Origin: Streptomyces sp. P9-A4
Lineage (GTDB): Bacteria; Actinomycetota; Actinomycetes; Streptomycetales; Streptomycetaceae
Assembly (NCBI RefSeq): GCF_036634195.1
Contig: NZ_JAZIFY010000001.1
Location: 5,342,501 to 5,406,500, forward strand
Length of the DNA: 64,000 nt
Direction of reading: 5' to 3'
The notes beneath the pieces are model-generated. The model worked only from the letters and a program-made list of their open reading frames with translations, did not search any database and had not been told where the DNA came from. The position numbers and the translations under genes are program-made. Positions 18,634 through 27,839 of the stretch are shown here, piece by piece. Position 1 is the stretch's first letter. Each line of letters starts with the position of its first letter.

Positions 18634-20403
18634 ATGACTCATGTGAGCTCTCAGAGGCGCAGAATCGCCGCAGGCGTGCTGCTCGTGGCGGCCACGATGG
18701 TCGTCACCACCGCCTGCGGCGGCGGAGACACCGGCGGCGGCGACAAGGGCAAGGGCGGTGCGCCCGGCTTCGACGCCGGTGTGAACAAGGTCGCCAACGC
18801 CTCTGACAAGAAGGGCGGCGAGCTGAAGTTCATCGGCTCGCAGGAGGCCGACTCCTGGGACCCGCAGCGCGGCTACTACGGCTTCGTCTGGGACTTCCAG
18901 CGCTACTACACGCGCCAGCTGGTCACCTTCAAGTCCGAGCCGGGCGCCGCCTCCACCGAGCTCGTCCCGGACCTCGCCACCGACGCCGGCAAGGTCTCGC
19001 CCGACGGCCTCACCTACACCTTCACGCTGAAGGACGGGGTGACCTGGGAGGACGGCAAGCCGATCACCTCCAAGGACATCAAGTACGGCATCGAGCGCAT
19101 CTGGGCCCAGGACGTCATCTCCGGCGGCCCGATCTACCTGCAGCAGGTCCTCGACCCCAAGGGCGACTACAAGGGTCCGTACAAGGACACCTCCGCGGAC
19201 AAGCTCGGCCTCAAGGCGATCGAGACCCCGGACGACAAGACCATCGTCTTCAAGCTGCCGGTCGCCAACGGTGACTTCCTGCAGATGCTGGCCATGCCGG
19301 CCGCCTCCCCGGTCCGCCAGGACAAGGACACCAAGGCCAAGTACGGCCTGAACGTGTTCTCCTCCGGCCCGTACAAGTGGGAGTCGTACACCCCCAACAA
19401 GTCCATGAAGCTCGTCCGCAACGACAAGTGGGACGCCAAGACGGACACCGTCCGCAAGGCCCTGCCGGACAAGATCAGCGTCACGTTCACCACGAACGCC
19501 GACGACATGGACAACCGTCTGGTCGAGGGCGAGTACGACCTCGACATCAACGCGACGGGCGTCGGCGCCTCCGCCCGCCAGAAGGTGCTCCAGCAGCACA
19601 AGGGCAACGTCGACAACCCGCAGACGGGCTTCATCCGTTACGCGGTCTTCCCGCAGACGGTCATCCCCAACATCGAGTGCCGCAAGGCCATCATCTACGC
19701 GGCCGACTCGAAGTCCCTGCAGACCGCCCGCGGCGGCCCGCAGGCCGGTGGCGACATCGCCTCCAACATGCTCCCGCCGGCGATCAAGGGTGCCGACCCG
19801 AAGGCCGACCCGTACGGCAAGCTCACGGGCGCCCCGGACCTCGTCAAGGCGAAGGAAGCGCTCGCGAAGTGCGGCAAGCCGAAGGGCTTCAAGACCACCA
19901 TCGCGGTCCGTAACAACAAGAAGATCGAGATCGCGACCGCCGAGTCCCTCCAGCAGTCGCTGAAGGCCGTCGGCATCGACGCCCAGATCGACCAGTTCGA
20001 CGGCGCCCAGACCTCCGGCATCATCGGTTCGCCGAAGGTCGTCAAGGAGAAGGGCTACGGCATCATCATCATGGGCTGGGGCGCCGACTTCCCGACCGGT
20101 CAGGGCTTCCTCCAGCCGCTGGTCGACGGTCGCTTCATCCTGCAGAGCGGCAACAACAACTTCTCGGAGCTGAACGACAAGGCCGTCAACGGCCTGTTCG
20201 ACCAGGCGCTGAAGGAGACCGACCCGGCCAAGGCCGGCGAGCTCTACAAGCAGATCAACACGAAGGTCTCGGAGGCCGCGGTCTACCTGCCCTTCACCCA
20301 CGAGAAGAACATCATCTGGCGCAGCTCCCGGCTGACCAACGTCTACACGGCCGACGCCTACAACGGCCGCTACGACTACGCGTCGCTCGGCGTCGTCAAG
20401 TAA
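18634..20403 (+). CDS. Substrate-binding lipoprotein of a peptide-type ABC importer (SBP family 5)
   Basis: The 589-residue product has a signal sequence ending in VVTTACGGG, so Cys after about residue 27 is the likely lipidation site, then a Gly/Asp linker. The family-5 signature region is present (DLATDAGKVSPDGLTYTFTL and DGVTWEDGKPITSKDIKYGI). It is anchored outside the membrane and delivers substrate to the two permeases. The ATG is 10 nt after GGAGG. A strong hairpin after the gene may keep this mRNA segment more abundant than the downstream genes. Confidence 0.93.
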   Translation: MTHVSSQRRRIAAGVLLVAATMVVTTACGGGDTGGGDKGKGGAPGFDAGVNKVANASDKKGGELKFIGSQEADSWDPQRGYYGFVWDFQRYYTRQLVTFKSEPGAASTELVPDLATDAGKVSPDGLTYTFTLKDGVTWEDGKPITSKDIKYGIERIWAQDVISGGPIYLQQVLDPKGDYKGPYKDTSADKLGLKAIETPDDKTIVFKLPVANGDFLQMLAMPAASPVRQDKDTKAKYGLNVFSSGPYKWESYTPNKSMKLVRNDKWDAKTDTVRKALPDKISVTFTTNADDMDNRLVEGEYDLDINATGVGASARQKVLQQHKGNVDNPQTGFIRYAVFPQTVIPNIECRKAIIYAADSKSLQTARGGPQAGGDIASNMLPPAIKGADPKADPYGKLTGAPDLVKAKEALAKCGKPKGFKTTIAVRNNKKIEIATAESLQQSLKAVGIDAQIDQFDGAQTSGIIGSPKVVKEKGYGIIIMGWGADFPTGQGFLQPLVDGRFILQSGNNNFSELNDKAVNGLFDQALKETDPAKAGELYKQINTKVSEAAVYLPFTHEKNIIWRSSRLTNVYTADAYNGRYDYASLGVVK

Positions 20404-20467
20404 TCCGACCCGCTTCACCGGCGCACCACCCGCCGCCAGGTCCGAAGGGCAGGTGATGGCCGTTGGC

Positions 20468-20503
20468 GGCGGCCGGGGGATCCGATCGGGTCCCCCGGCC
20501 GCC
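20468..20503 (+). terminator. Intercistronic stem-loop between binding protein and permease B
   Basis: A 16-bp stem with one mismatch (GGCGGCCGGGGGATCC against GGGTCCCCCGGCCGCC) and a GATC loop ends 14 bp before the next ATG. It has no T-run. It probably acts as a partial terminator or 3' stabiliser of the binding-protein mRNA. Confidence 0.55.
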
Positions 20504-20517
20504 GGCCGGCCGACCGC

Positions 20518-21516
20518 ATGCTTGCATACATAGTCCGACGGCTCTTCGCAGTCGTCGTGATGCTGCTCGTCGTCACCCTGGTGACGCTCAGCATCTTCTT
20601 CCTCATCCCCAAGATGACCGGCAGCGACCCTGCCGCGATGTTCGTCGGCAAGCAGGCGGATCCGGCTTCCATCGAGGCCATCCGGCAGAAGCTGGGTCTG
20701 GACGAGCCGATCCTGGTGCAGTTCTGGCACTTCGTCTCCGGCATCTTCGTCGGTCGTGACTACACCGGCGGCGGTGACACGATCCACTGCGCGGCGCCCT
20801 GCTTCGGCTACTCGTTCCGCACCGAGCAGGACGTGTCGTCGATGCTGGTCGACGCCTTCCCGGTCACCCTCTCGATGGTCATCGGCGCCGCGGCGCTGTG
20901 GCTCGTCCTGGGCGTCTCCACGGGTGTCGTCTCCGCGCTCAAGCGGGGCACGATCATCGACCGCGCGGCCATGATCACCGCACTCGCCGGTGTCTCGCTG
21001 CCCATCTTCTTCACCGCCATGCTGGCGATGCTGGTCTTCCGTACCCAGCTGGGCTGGCTCAACGCCTCGTACGTACCGATCACCGAGTCCTTCGGCGGCT
21101 GGTTCGGCGGGCTGCTGCTTCCCTGGGTGACCCTCGCCTTCCTGTACGCGGCGATGTACGCGCGACTCACCCGCGCCACCATGCTGGAAGTCCTCGGCGA
21201 GGACTACATCCGCACCGCACGGGCCAAGGGCCTCCCGGAGTCGGTCGTGCTCGGCAAGCACGCCATGCGCTCCACCATGACCCCCATCCTGACCATCTTC
21301 GGCATGGACCTCGGCGCCCTCATCGGCGGCGCGATCCTGACCGAGACCGCGTTCAGCCTCCACGGCCTCGGCGGCCTCGCCATCAAGGGCGTGAGCGAGC
21401 GCGACCTGCCGCTGATCCTGGCCGTCACCCTCATCACCGCGGCCTGCGTCGTCGTCGCCAACCTCGTCGTGGACCTTCTGTACGCGGTGATCGACCCCCG
21501 AGTGAGGCTCGCATGA
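20518..21516 (+). CDS. ABC importer permease, DppB/OppB type
   Basis: The 332-residue protein begins MLAYIVRRLFAVVVMLLVVT, the standard first helix of DppB permeases, has further membrane helices, and an EAA-type loop RTARAKGLPESVVLGKHAMR. A cysteine-containing extracytoplasmic insert follows the first helix. Its stop overlaps the next ATG (ATGA), coupling it to the ATPase gene. Confidence 0.92.
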   Translation: MLAYIVRRLFAVVVMLLVVTLVTLSIFFLIPKMTGSDPAAMFVGKQADPASIEAIRQKLGLDEPILVQFWHFVSGIFVGRDYTGGGDTIHCAAPCFGYSFRTEQDVSSMLVDAFPVTLSMVIGAAALWLVLGVSTGVVSALKRGTIIDRAAMITALAGVSLPIFFTAMLAMLVFRTQLGWLNASYVPITESFGGWFGGLLLPWVTLAFLYAAMYARLTRATMLEVLGEDYIRTARAKGLPESVVLGKHAMRSTMTPILTIFGMDLGALIGGAILTETAFSLHGLGGLAIKGVSERDLPLILAVTLITAACVVVANLVVDLLYAVIDPRVRLA

Positions 21517-22616
21517 CGGACAAGCTGACGAAGACCGGTGCGGCGGTCGGAGAACCCGTCGCCACCGGGTCCGCGCCCTCCGAAGCCTTCCTCGACGTAC
21601 GCGACCTCAAGATCCACTTCCCGACCGACGACGGTCTGGTCAAGTCGGTCGACGGCCTCAGCTTCCAGCTGGAGAAGGGCAAGACCCTCGGCATCGTGGG
21701 CGAGTCCGGCTCCGGCAAGTCGGTCACCTCGCTCGGCATCATGGGCCTGCACACCGTCGGCCAGTACGGCCGGCAGAAGGCGAGGATCTCCGGCGAGATC
21801 TGGCTGAACGGGCGCGAGCTGCTCACGGCGGACCCCGAAGAGGTCCGCAGGATGCGCGGCCGCGACATGGCCATGATCTTCCAGGACCCGCTGTCCGCGA
21901 TGCACCCGTACTACACGGTCGGCCACCAGATCGTGGAGGCGTACCGCGTCCACCACACCGTGGACAAGAAGACGGCGCGCAGGCGGGCCGTCGAACTCCT
22001 CGACCGGGTCGGCATCCCCGAGCCCGCCAAGCGGTTCGACAACTACCCGCACGAGTTCTCCGGCGGCATGCGCCAGCGCGCGATGATCGCCATGGCGCTC
22101 GTCAACAACCCCGCGCTGCTCATCGCCGACGAGCCGACCACCGCGCTCGACGTGACGGTGCAGGCCCAGATCCTCGACCTGATGCGGGACCTCCAGAAGG
22201 AGTTCGGCTCCGCGGTCGTCATCATCACCCACGACCTCGGCGTCGTCGCCGAGCTCGCCGACGACATCCTCGTGATGTACGGCGGGCGCTGCGTCGAGCG
22301 CGGACCGGCCGAATCCGTCTTCTACGAGCCCCAGCACCCCTACACCTGGGGCCTGCTCGGCTCGATGCCGAGGATCGACCGCGACCAGACCGAGCGGCTC
22401 ATCCCGGTCAAGGGCAACCCGCCCAGCCTCATCAACATCCCGAGCGGCTGCGCCTTCAACCCCCGCTGTCCGTACGCGGACGTCCCCAAGGGCGGCGTCA
22501 CGCGCACCGTGCGGCCGGAGCTGGAGCCGGCCGGGGACCGCCACTTCTCGGCGTGCCACATGCCGCAGGAGGAGCGGACCCGCATCTGGACCGAAGAGAT
22601 TGCGCCGAAACTGTGA
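21513..22616 (+). CDS. ABC importer ATP-binding protein, DppD/OppD type
   Basis: The 367-residue ATPase has Walker [14 protein letters not shown], signature [16 protein letters not shown], Walker [15 protein letters not shown] and the peptide-importer C-terminal motif [11 protein letters not shown], which in this family can bind an Fe-S cluster. The ATG at 21513 overlaps the permease stop and the stop overlaps the next GTG. It works as a heterodimer with the following ATPase. Confidence 0.94.
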   Translation: MTDKLTKTGAAVGEPVATGSAPSEAFLDVRDLKIHFPTDDGLVKSVDGLSFQLEKGKTLGIVGESGSGKSVTSLGIMGLHTVGQYGRQKARISGEIWLNGRELLTADPEEVRRMRGRDMAMIFQDPLSAMHPYYTVGHQIVEAYRVHHTVDKKTARRRAVELLDRVGIPEPAKRFDNYPHEFSGGMRQRAMIAMALVNNPALLIADEPTTALDVTVQAQILDLMRDLQKEFGSAVVIITHDLGVVAELADDILVMYGGRCVERGPAESVFYEPQHPYTWGLLGSMPRIDRDQTERLIPVKGNPPSLINIPSGCAFNPRCPYADVPKGGVTRTVRPELEPAGDRHFSACHMPQEERTRIWTEEIAPKL

Positions 22617-23833
22617 GCGACAACATGGAACCTCTGCTCAAGGTCACCGGCCTGAAGAAGCACTTCCCCATCAAGAAGGGGCTTCTCCAGCGCCAGACCG
22701 GCGCGGTCAAGGCGGTCGACGGGATCGACTTCGAGGTCTTCCCCGGTGAGACCCTCGGCGTCGTCGGCGAGTCCGGCTGCGGCAAGTCCACGATGGGCCG
22801 GCTCATCACCCGGCTGCTCGAACCGACCGACGGCACGGTCGAGTTCCAGGGCAAGGACATCTCCCACCTCGGCATCTCGGGCATGCGCCCGTTCCGCCGG
22901 GACATCCAGATGATCTTCCAGGACCCGTACGGCTCGCTGAACCCGCGCCACACGGTCGGCACGATCGTCTCGGCGCCCTTCAAGCTCCAGGGCGTCGAGC
23001 CCGAGGGCGGCGTGAAGAAGGAGGTCCAGCGCCTGCTGGGCCTGGTCGGCCTGAACCCGGAGCACTACAACCGCTACCCGCACGAGTTCTCCGGCGGCCA
23101 GCGCCAGCGCATCGGCATCGCCCGCGCGCTGGCCCTGAAGCCGAAGCTGGTCGTGGCGGACGAGCCGGTGTCGGCCCTGGACGTCTCCATCCAGGCGCAG
23201 GTGGTGAACCTCCTGGACGACCTCCAGCAGGAGCTGGGCCTGACGTACGTGATCATCGCGCACGACCTGTCGGTCATCCGGCACGTCTCAGACCGCATCG
23301 CGGTGATGTACCTCGGCAAGGTCGTGGAACTCGCGGACCGCAAGTCGCTCTACGAGAACCCGATGCACCCGTACACCCGGGCCCTGATGTCCGCGGTCCC
23401 GATCCCGGACCCGCGCCGCCGGGGAGCGAAGAGCGACCGCATCCTCCTCACCGGCGACGTCCCGTCCCCGATCGCCCCGCCGCCGGGCTGCCGCTTCCAC
23501 ACCCGCTGCTGGAAGGCGACGGAGGTCTGCCGGACCCAGGAACCCCCGCTGGTGGAACTCCGCCCGGGCCAGCGAGTGGCATGCCACCACCCGGAGAACG
23601 CGGAGTCCCTGACGATCCCGGGGGCGAGGCAGTCGGTGGAGATCACGAAGTCCCCGGAACCGAAGCCGGAACCGGAGCCCGAGGCGGAGACGCCGGAGGC
23701 CGAGGAGTCGGTGGCCGAGGCGGAGACGCGGGAGCCGGAGGAGTCGGAGGCCGAGGCGGAGACGCCGGAGCCCGAGGAACCGGAGCCCGAGGCGGAGACG
23801 CCGGAGCCCGAGGCCGACGCGCCGAAGGCGTGA
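22613..23833 (+). CDS. ABC importer ATP-binding protein, DppF/OppF type, with an acidic repeat tail
   Basis: The 406-residue ATPase has Walker A GESGCGKSTMGRL, signature EFSGGQRQRIGIARAL, Walker B LVVADEPVSALDVS and the C-terminal GCRFHTRCWKA motif. GTG 22613 overlaps the upstream stop (GTGA); ATG 22625 is an alternative. Unusually, the last 55 or so residues are a low-complexity Pro/Glu tail built from repeats of EPE and EAETPE, absent from normal DppF proteins. The tail is encoded by near-repetitive GC-rich DNA and may be a recent expansion. Confidence 0.93.
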   Translation: MSDNMEPLLKVTGLKKHFPIKKGLLQRQTGAVKAVDGIDFEVFPGETLGVVGESGCGKSTMGRLITRLLEPTDGTVEFQGKDISHLGISGMRPFRRDIQMIFQDPYGSLNPRHTVGTIVSAPFKLQGVEPEGGVKKEVQRLLGLVGLNPEHYNRYPHEFSGGQRQRIGIARALALKPKLVVADEPVSALDVSIQAQVVNLLDDLQQELGLTYVIIAHDLSVIRHVSDRIAVMYLGKVVELADRKSLYENPMHPYTRALMSAVPIPDPRRRGAKSDRILLTGDVPSPIAPPPGCRFHTRCWKATEVCRTQEPPLVELRPGQRVACHHPENAESLTIPGARQSVEITKSPEPKPEPEPEAETPEAEESVAEAETREPEESEAEAETPEPEEPEPEAETPEPEADAPKA

Positions 23834-23840
23834 CGCAGGG

Positions 23841-23874
23841 AAGGCCCCTGGTGCCGCGAGGCACCAGGGGCCTT
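23841..23874 (+). terminator. Terminator of the ABC importer operon
   Basis: A perfect 15-bp inverted repeat (AAGGCCCCTGGTGCC / GGCACCAGGGGCCTT) with loop GCGA starts 7 bp after the stop codon. A strong stem; the trailing T-run is minimal. Confidence 0.85.
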
Positions 23875-23890
23875 CGCGCGCCCGGGGGTT

Positions 23891-24032
23891 CGGGGGCGGC
23901 GCCCCCGGTCCCGTCAGGGTCTCGGGAAGGGGCGGGGTGGGGGACTCCACCCGGCCCCGCCACCCGCCACCCGGCCCCGTCCGCCGGCCCCGCGCACGCC
24001 ACCCACCCGGGGGCCACGGGGGCGGAGCCCCC
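23891..24032. repeat. Short GC palindromes in the intergenic region
   Basis: Two near-identical palindromes, GGGGGCGGCGCCCCC (within 23891-23908) and GGGGGCGGAGCCCCC (24018-24032), occur in the gap before the TRIC gene. The motif is a frequent intergenic hairpin in Streptomyces chromosomes; its role is not known to me. Confidence 0.5.
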
Positions 24033-24075
24033 GACCCGGGGGAGCCCCCGCGGGAACAACCGGCACAATTGGGCG

Positions 24076-24753
24076 GTGCTCCACGACCTGTTCACCCCCT
24101 CCGTCCAACACGCCCTCGATCTCGTCGGCATCTTCGTCTTCGCCATCTCCGGCGCCCTCCTCGCCGTCCGGAAGAACTTCGACGTCTTCGGCATCGCCGT
24201 CCTCGCCGAGGTCACGGCCCTCGGCGGCGGTCTCTTCCGCGACCTGGTCATCGGCGCCGTACCCCCCGCCGCCTTCACGGACCTGGGCTACTTCCTCATG
24301 CCCCTGATCGCGGCGGTGCTCGTCTTCTTCCTGCACCCGGAGGTCGAGCGCACCCAGACCGCCGTCAACGTCTTCGACGCGGCCGGTCTGGGCCTGTTCT
24401 GCGTCACCGGTACGACGAAGGCGTACGACTACGGGCTCGGCCTGACGTCCTCCGCCGCACTCGGCCTCGCGACGGCCGTCGGGGGCGGTGTCCTGCGGGA
24501 CGTGCTCGCCAACGAGGTGCCGTCGCTGCTGCGCTGGGACCGCGACCTGTACGCCGTCCCGGCCATCGTCGGAGCCTCGATGGTCGTCCTCTGCATCCGG
24601 TTCGACGCCCTGAACGCGTTCACCAGCGGCGCCGCCGTCGTCACCGCCTTCGTGCTGCGGCTGCTCGCGCTGCGCTACCACTGGCGGGCGCCCCGCGCCT
24701 GGAACCGGCGCTCCACCGCGCGCGAGCAGCCAGAAAAAGCTACCGCTCAGTAG
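24076..24753 (+). CDS. Trimeric intracellular cation channel (TRIC) family membrane protein
   Basis: The 225-residue protein has about seven hydrophobic segments arranged as a repeat with two glycine-rich motifs: VTALGGGLFRDLVIGAVPP (first half) and ATAVGGGVLRDVLANEVPS (second half). This inverted repeat with GGG-x-R-D is the hallmark of prokaryotic TRIC (former UPF0126) channels, which conduct cations such as K+. The start is set at GTG 24076, which gives a first helix starting at residue 10; there is no clear ribosome-binding site and the mRNA may be leaderless. Confidence 0.88.
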   Translation: MLHDLFTPSVQHALDLVGIFVFAISGALLAVRKNFDVFGIAVLAEVTALGGGLFRDLVIGAVPPAAFTDLGYFLMPLIAAVLVFFLHPEVERTQTAVNVFDAAGLGLFCVTGTTKAYDYGLGLTSSAALGLATAVGGGVLRDVLANEVPSLLRWDRDLYAVPAIVGASMVVLCIRFDALNAFTSGAAVVTAFVLRLLALRYHWRAPRAWNRRSTAREQPEKATAQ

Positions 24754-24776
24754 CCCTCTGGGGTACCGTCGAAACC

Positions 24777-25661
24777 ATGAGCACGAGCACCGAGACGAGC
24801 CCCACGGGGACGAACGCGGCGACGGACGCGCCGGCCGCCGCGACGAGCGAGTTCGACCGCGACACCGCCGTCACCCGCCGCGAACCCGGCCTCTACGACG
24901 CGGACCTCTCCGCCGGCTGGACGATCATCGCCGCGGTCAACGGCGGCTACCTCCTCGCTCTCCTCGGCCGCGCGCTCGGCGACCACCTCCCGCACCCGGA
25001 CCCGTTCACGATCTCGGCGCACTACCTGACGCCGTCCGTGCCCGGCCCGGCCGTGATCAGGACGGAGACCGTCCGCACCGGCCGGACCCTGTCCACGGGA
25101 CAGGCCTCCCTCTTCCAGTACGCCGAGGACGGCACCGAGGTCGAGCGGATCCGGGTGCTCGCCTCGTACGGCGACCTGGACGCGCTCCCCGACGACGTCC
25201 GCACCACCGCGACCCCGCCGGCGATGGCCGCCATCGAGAACTGCTTCGGCGCCTCGGACGGCCCGACGCCGCAGATCCCCGGCTCCTCGGCGATCACGGA
25301 GCGGCTCGACATCCGGCTGGACCCCTCCTGCGTCGGCTGGGCGGTCGGCGCGCCGTCGGGCAAGGGCGAGATGCGGGCGTGGTTCGGCCTCGCGGACGGC
25401 CGGGAGCCGGACGCGCTCTCGCTGCTCCTGACCGTCGACGCACTGCCCCCGACCTCGTTCGAACTGGGCCTCAAGGGCTGGACGCCGACGGTCGAGCTCA
25501 CGACCCACGTCCGCTGCCGCCCGGCCCCCGGCCCGCTGCGGGTCTCGATCACGACCCGCAACCTGGCCGGCGGCTTCCTGGAGGAGGACGCGGAGGTCTG
25601 GGACAGCGCGAACCGCCTGGTGGCCCAGTCCCGCCAGCTGGCGCGCGCACCGCGCGGCTGA
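24777..25661 (+). CDS. Acyl-CoA thioesterase family protein (double hotdog)
   Basis: The 294-residue product has a Thr/Ala-rich leader of about 30 residues, then a TesB-like double-hotdog layout: SAGWTIIAAVNGGYLLALLG in the first half with SAHYLTPSVPGPAVIRTETV and RTGRTLSTGQASLFQ, and LTVDALPPTSFELG with a second hotdog strand set. Such enzymes hydrolyse acyl-CoA thioesters; chain-length preference is unknown. It starts 24 bp after the TRIC gene and is followed by a terminator. Confidence 0.82.
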   Translation: MSTSTETSPTGTNAATDAPAAATSEFDRDTAVTRREPGLYDADLSAGWTIIAAVNGGYLLALLGRALGDHLPHPDPFTISAHYLTPSVPGPAVIRTETVRTGRTLSTGQASLFQYAEDGTEVERIRVLASYGDLDALPDDVRTTATPPAMAAIENCFGASDGPTPQIPGSSAITERLDIRLDPSCVGWAVGAPSGKGEMRAWFGLADGREPDALSLLLTVDALPPTSFELGLKGWTPTVELTTHVRCRPAPGPLRVSITTRNLAGGFLEEDAEVWDSANRLVAQSRQLARAPRG

Positions 25662-25675
25662 CGGACCGAGGGTCC

Positions 25676-25702
25676 GCCCCGCCCCTTCGCACCGGGCGGG
25701 GC
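25676..25702 (+). terminator. Terminator after the thioesterase gene
   Basis: GCCCCGCCC (25676-25684) pairs with GGGCGGGGC (25694-25702) around a 9-nt loop, 15 bp after the stop. Perfect 9-bp GC stem without T-run. Confidence 0.55.
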
Positions 25703-25761
25703 ACGGTCCGATCCGGCCACCCTCCGGGGCCGGCGGCGCGGACTCGTAGAATCGATCCACC

Positions 25762-26925
25762 ATGGCTTACCTCGACCACGCCGCGACCACGCCGATGCTG
25801 CCCGAGGCGATCGAGGCGATGACCGCCCACCTCGCCGTCACGGGCAACGCCTCCTCCCTGCACGCCGCCGGACGGCGGGCCCGGCGGACCGTCGAGGAGG
25901 GGCGCGAGACCCTCGCCGCCGCCCTCGGCGCGCGGCCGAGCGAGGTCGTCTTCACCTCCGGCGGCACCGAGGCCGACAACCTCGCCGTGAAGGGCCTCTA
26001 CTGGGCCCGCCGCGACGCCGACCCCCGCCGCACCCGCGTCCTGGCCAGCCCGGTCGAGCACCACGCCGTGCTCGACGCCGTCGACTGGCTCGCCACCCAC
26101 GAGGGCGCCGAGGTCGAGTACCTGCCGGTGGACCGGCACGGCCGGGTCCACCCCGAGGCCCTGCGCGAGGCCATCGCCCGGGACCCGGAGTCCGTCGCGC
26201 TCGCCACCGTCATGTGGGCGAACAACGAGATCGGCACGATCATGCCGGTCCGCGGGCTCGCCGACGTCGCCGCGGAGTTCGGCGTCCCGCTGCACGCCGA
26301 CGCCGTCCAGGCCGTCGGTCAGGTGGAGGTCGACTTCGCGGCCTCCGGCCTCGCCGCGATGACCGTGTCCGGCCACAAGATCGGCGGCCCCTACGGCATC
26401 GGCGCCCTGATCCTGGGCCGCGAGCACACCCCCGTACCCGTGCTGCACGGCGGCGGCCAGGAGCGGCATGTGCGCTCCGGCACCCTGGACGTACCGGCCG
26501 TCGCCGCCTTCGCCGTCGCAGCCCGGCTCGCCGCCGAACGGCGCGAGGAGTTCGCCCGCGAGGTCGGCGCACTGCGCGACGAGCTGGTGACCGCCGTCCG
26601 TACGCTCGTCCCCGACGCGATCCTCGGCGGCGACCCGGCCGGCCGGCTCCCGGCCAACGCCCACTTCACCTTCCCCGGCTGCGAGGGCGACTCCCTGCTC
26701 CTGCTGCTCGACGCGGCCGGCATCGCCTGCTCCACCGGCTCCGCCTGCACCGCCGGCATCGCCCAGCCCAGCCATGTCCTGCTGGCGACGGGCACGGATC
26801 CGGACCTGGCCCGGGGCACCCTGCGCTTCTCGCTCGGCCACACCTCGACGAAGGAGGACGTGGCGGCGGTGGCCGAGGCGATCGGCCCGGCCGTGGAACG
26901 GGCGAGGACCGCGGGCCTGAGCTGA
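25762..26925 (+). CDS. Cysteine desulfurase (NifS/IscS type, class V aminotransferase)
   Basis: The 387-residue PLP enzyme takes sulfur from cysteine as a persulfide. It shows the N-terminal [12 protein letters not shown], the PLP-lysine segment [16 protein letters not shown], and the active-site cysteine in [14 protein letters not shown]. About 0.9 kb downstream on the same strand lies mnmA, whose product needs such sulfur for tRNA 2-thiouridine; supply to MnmA and Fe-S clusters is the likely role. Length is normal for the NifS group. Confidence 0.94.
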   Translation: MAYLDHAATTPMLPEAIEAMTAHLAVTGNASSLHAAGRRARRTVEEGRETLAAALGARPSEVVFTSGGTEADNLAVKGLYWARRDADPRRTRVLASPVEHHAVLDAVDWLATHEGAEVEYLPVDRHGRVHPEALREAIARDPESVALATVMWANNEIGTIMPVRGLADVAAEFGVPLHADAVQAVGQVEVDFAASGLAAMTVSGHKIGGPYGIGALILGREHTPVPVLHGGGQERHVRSGTLDVPAVAAFAVAARLAAERREEFAREVGALRDELVTAVRTLVPDAILGGDPAGRLPANAHFTFPGCEGDSLLLLLDAAGIACSTGSACTAGIAQPSHVLLATGTDPDLARGTLRFSLGHTSTKEDVAAVAEAIGPAVERARTAGLS

Positions 26926-27083
26926 CGCGAGGGACGAGGCCTGCGGACCTGCGCGAGGGACGAGGCCCGCGGGACCTGAGTTCGAGCGGGCCCGGCAGAC
27001 CCTCACGTGCGGACCCGGACCCGGACCCCCGACCGGACCCGGACCCCCGACCGGACCCGGACCCCCGACCGGACCCGGACCCC
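26926..27083. repeat. Tandem repeats in the iscS-type gene / amidase intergenic space
   Basis: Directly after the desulfurase stop there is an imperfect duplicated unit of about 26 bp (26926-26951 and 26952-26978, core CGCGAGGGACGAGGC). Then comes an 18-bp unit GGACCCGGACCCCCGACC repeated exactly three times (27017-27034, 27035-27052, 27053-27070) with a partial fourth copy. This fills the convergent gap before the amidase gene and looks like slippage-prone low-complexity sequence. Confidence 0.8.
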
Positions 27084-27118
27084 GGCCCTGAACCAGAGCC
27101 CGGCCCCGGTCCCGCCCC

Positions 27119-27778
27119 TCACGCCCGCGTCTTCGACGCCCCCCGCACCAGCCCCAGATAGCGGTCCCAGTCCCAGTGCGGCCCCGGGTCGGTGTGGTCC
27201 GTCCCCTCGACCTCCACATGGCCGATGATGTGCTCCCGGTCGACGGGTATCCCGTGCCGCGCGCATATGTCGGCCGTCAGCCGCGCCGACCCCGCGTACA
27301 TCGCCGCCGTGAAGTCCTGCGGCCGGTCGACGAAGCCCTCGTGCTCGATGCCGACGCTCCGCTCGTTCATGTCGCGGTTCCCGGCGTGGAAGGCGACGTC
27401 GAGCTCCCTGATCATCTGCGCCACGTGCCCGTCCTTCCGGACGACGTAGTGCGCCGCGGCCCCGTGCCCGGGGTCCTTGAAGACCCTCAGCGCGCTCGCG
27501 TAGCTGCCCTGGACGACATGGATCACGACCCGGTCGATCCGGTAGTCGTCCGGCCGGTCGGCCCGCCGCCAGTTCGCCCGCGCCGCCGAGGTCCACTCGG
27601 CGCCCTTGTGGTCGAGCTCGCCCTCGGCCCGCTTCTTCTCCATGCCGGGCAGCCGCCACCACGCGCGCGCCAGCTCCTCCCTGGCCAGCGCGGCCGTGCC
27701 CAGCACGGCGACCCCGCCGCCGAGCAGCACCGCACGCCGCCCCACCCGCCTGTCCCCACCGTTCCCCTTGCTCCCCAT
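27119..27778 (-). CDS. N-acetylmuramoyl-L-alanine amidase (PGRP/AmpD type), probably exported
   Basis: The 219-residue product begins with a twin-arginine-like signal ([18 protein letters not shown]), followed by an amidase_2/PGRP domain: [44 protein letters not shown] and [12 protein letters not shown]. The two histidines and the Asp of TDPGPHWDW are the expected zinc ligands. It should cut the amide bond between muramic acid and peptide in cell wall fragments. It is convergent with the desulfurase gene and divergent from mnmA. Confidence 0.88.
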   Translation of the reverse strand: MGSKGNGGDRRVGRRAVLLGGGVAVLGTAALAREELARAWWRLPGMEKKRAEGELDHKGAEWTSAARANWRRADRPDDYRIDRVVIHVVQGSYASALRVFKDPGHGAAAHYVVRKDGHVAQMIRELDVAFHAGNRDMNERSVGIEHEGFVDRPQDFTAAMYAGSARLTADICARHGIPVDREHIIGHVEVEGTDHTDPGPHWDWDRYLGLVRGASKTRA

Positions 27779-27839
27779 GCCACCGAGAACGCTTACTACC
27801 GCGACCGCGGTTCCCGCGGCCCCGTACCCTGGTAGGGCT

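Noticed and set aside
26999..27118. A protein or CRISPR-like array in the 18-bp tandem repeats.
   Set aside because: Units are directly adjacent with no spacers, are GC-only low complexity, and the frames through them have no protein features.
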